NCBI GenBank assembly: GCA_040954595.2
Contig: CM082596.2
Coordinates: 5,580,001-5,644,000 of the forward strand
Reading direction: 5' to 3'
From: Balanoglossus misakiensis
Lineage: Eukaryota > Hemichordata
Length of the DNA: 64,000 nt
Shown: in pieces, positions 63,858 to 64,000 of the stretch
Position numbering within the stretch: the first letter of the stretch is position 1
How the letters are laid out: each line of letters begins with the position of its first letter
The notes under the pieces: generated by a model
What the model saw: the letters and a program-made list of their open reading frames with translations, nothing else
Told to the model about the DNA's origin: nothing
Databases searched by the model: none
Translations under genes and position numbers: made by a program

Positions 63858-64000
63858 CTGAAAATTAAGAACAATAAAAGTTACAGACAAGTCATTCCAC
63901 AAAACATTTAATTCTACAAAACAATATATTGTCTTCTTTTTTTCTTTCTGTATGAGCATCAGTGAAAAAGAAAAATCAACTAATTTTGTGACACAAGCAA
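63858..64000 (-). other. Intron of the RS/RD-rich gene at the window edge
   Basis: On the minus strand this ends in TTTTCAG directly before the large exon. T-rich sequence precedes it. The upstream exons are not in the window. Confidence 0.7.

Overview
The window is metazoan nuclear DNA. Genes are split into many short coding exons (about 60-460 bp) with GT-AG introns, intergenic spacers are AT-rich, and microsatellites and small fold-back repeats are common. The protein set (inner-arm axonemal dynein, kinesin-5, a COX assembly factor, an RS/RD-rich nuclear protein) together with abundant ACATGTAC-type sequence and MITE-like repeats suggests a ciliated marine invertebrate. I cannot fix the phylum from sequence alone. 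All exon boundaries below were derived by hand from splice sites and reading phase, without transcripts.

Layout, left to right. 1-3280: no gene recognised. 3443-4928 (minus): a three-exon gene for a 173-residue protein with an MGNC lipidation-type N-terminus and an R-SNARE-like C-terminus; I do not recognise it as a named family. 6735-14689 (minus): kinesin-5/Eg5 (KIF11), complete, 25 coding exons, about 1017 residues. 16011-56409 (minus): a complete axonemal dynein heavy chain, best matched to DNAH7, 64 coding exons whose lengths sum to 12,045 nt, giving 4,014 residues in one uninterrupted phase. 57072-58340 (plus): COA1/MITRAC15, four exons, 139 residues, divergent from DNAH7 across about 660 bp. 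59761-63857 (minus): one large 3'-terminal coding exon of a very charged R/S/D/E/K-rich nuclear protein whose 5' exons lie beyond the right edge.

The genes do not form a pathway. DNAH7 works in motile cilia, KIF11 in the mitotic spindle, COA1 in mitochondria, and the RS/RD-rich protein probably in RNA processing. Promoter motifs fit these roles: an RFX X-box near an alternative DNAH7 first exon, and CCAAT plus CHR elements upstream of KIF11.

The most interesting items are the lipid-anchored R-SNARE-like protein, two local duplications of exon-end/splice-donor sequence in DNAH7, a roughly 90-bp fold-back repeat family lying beside splice sites, two further MITE-like elements with clear terminal inverted repeats, and two tiny alternative first exons of DNAH7.
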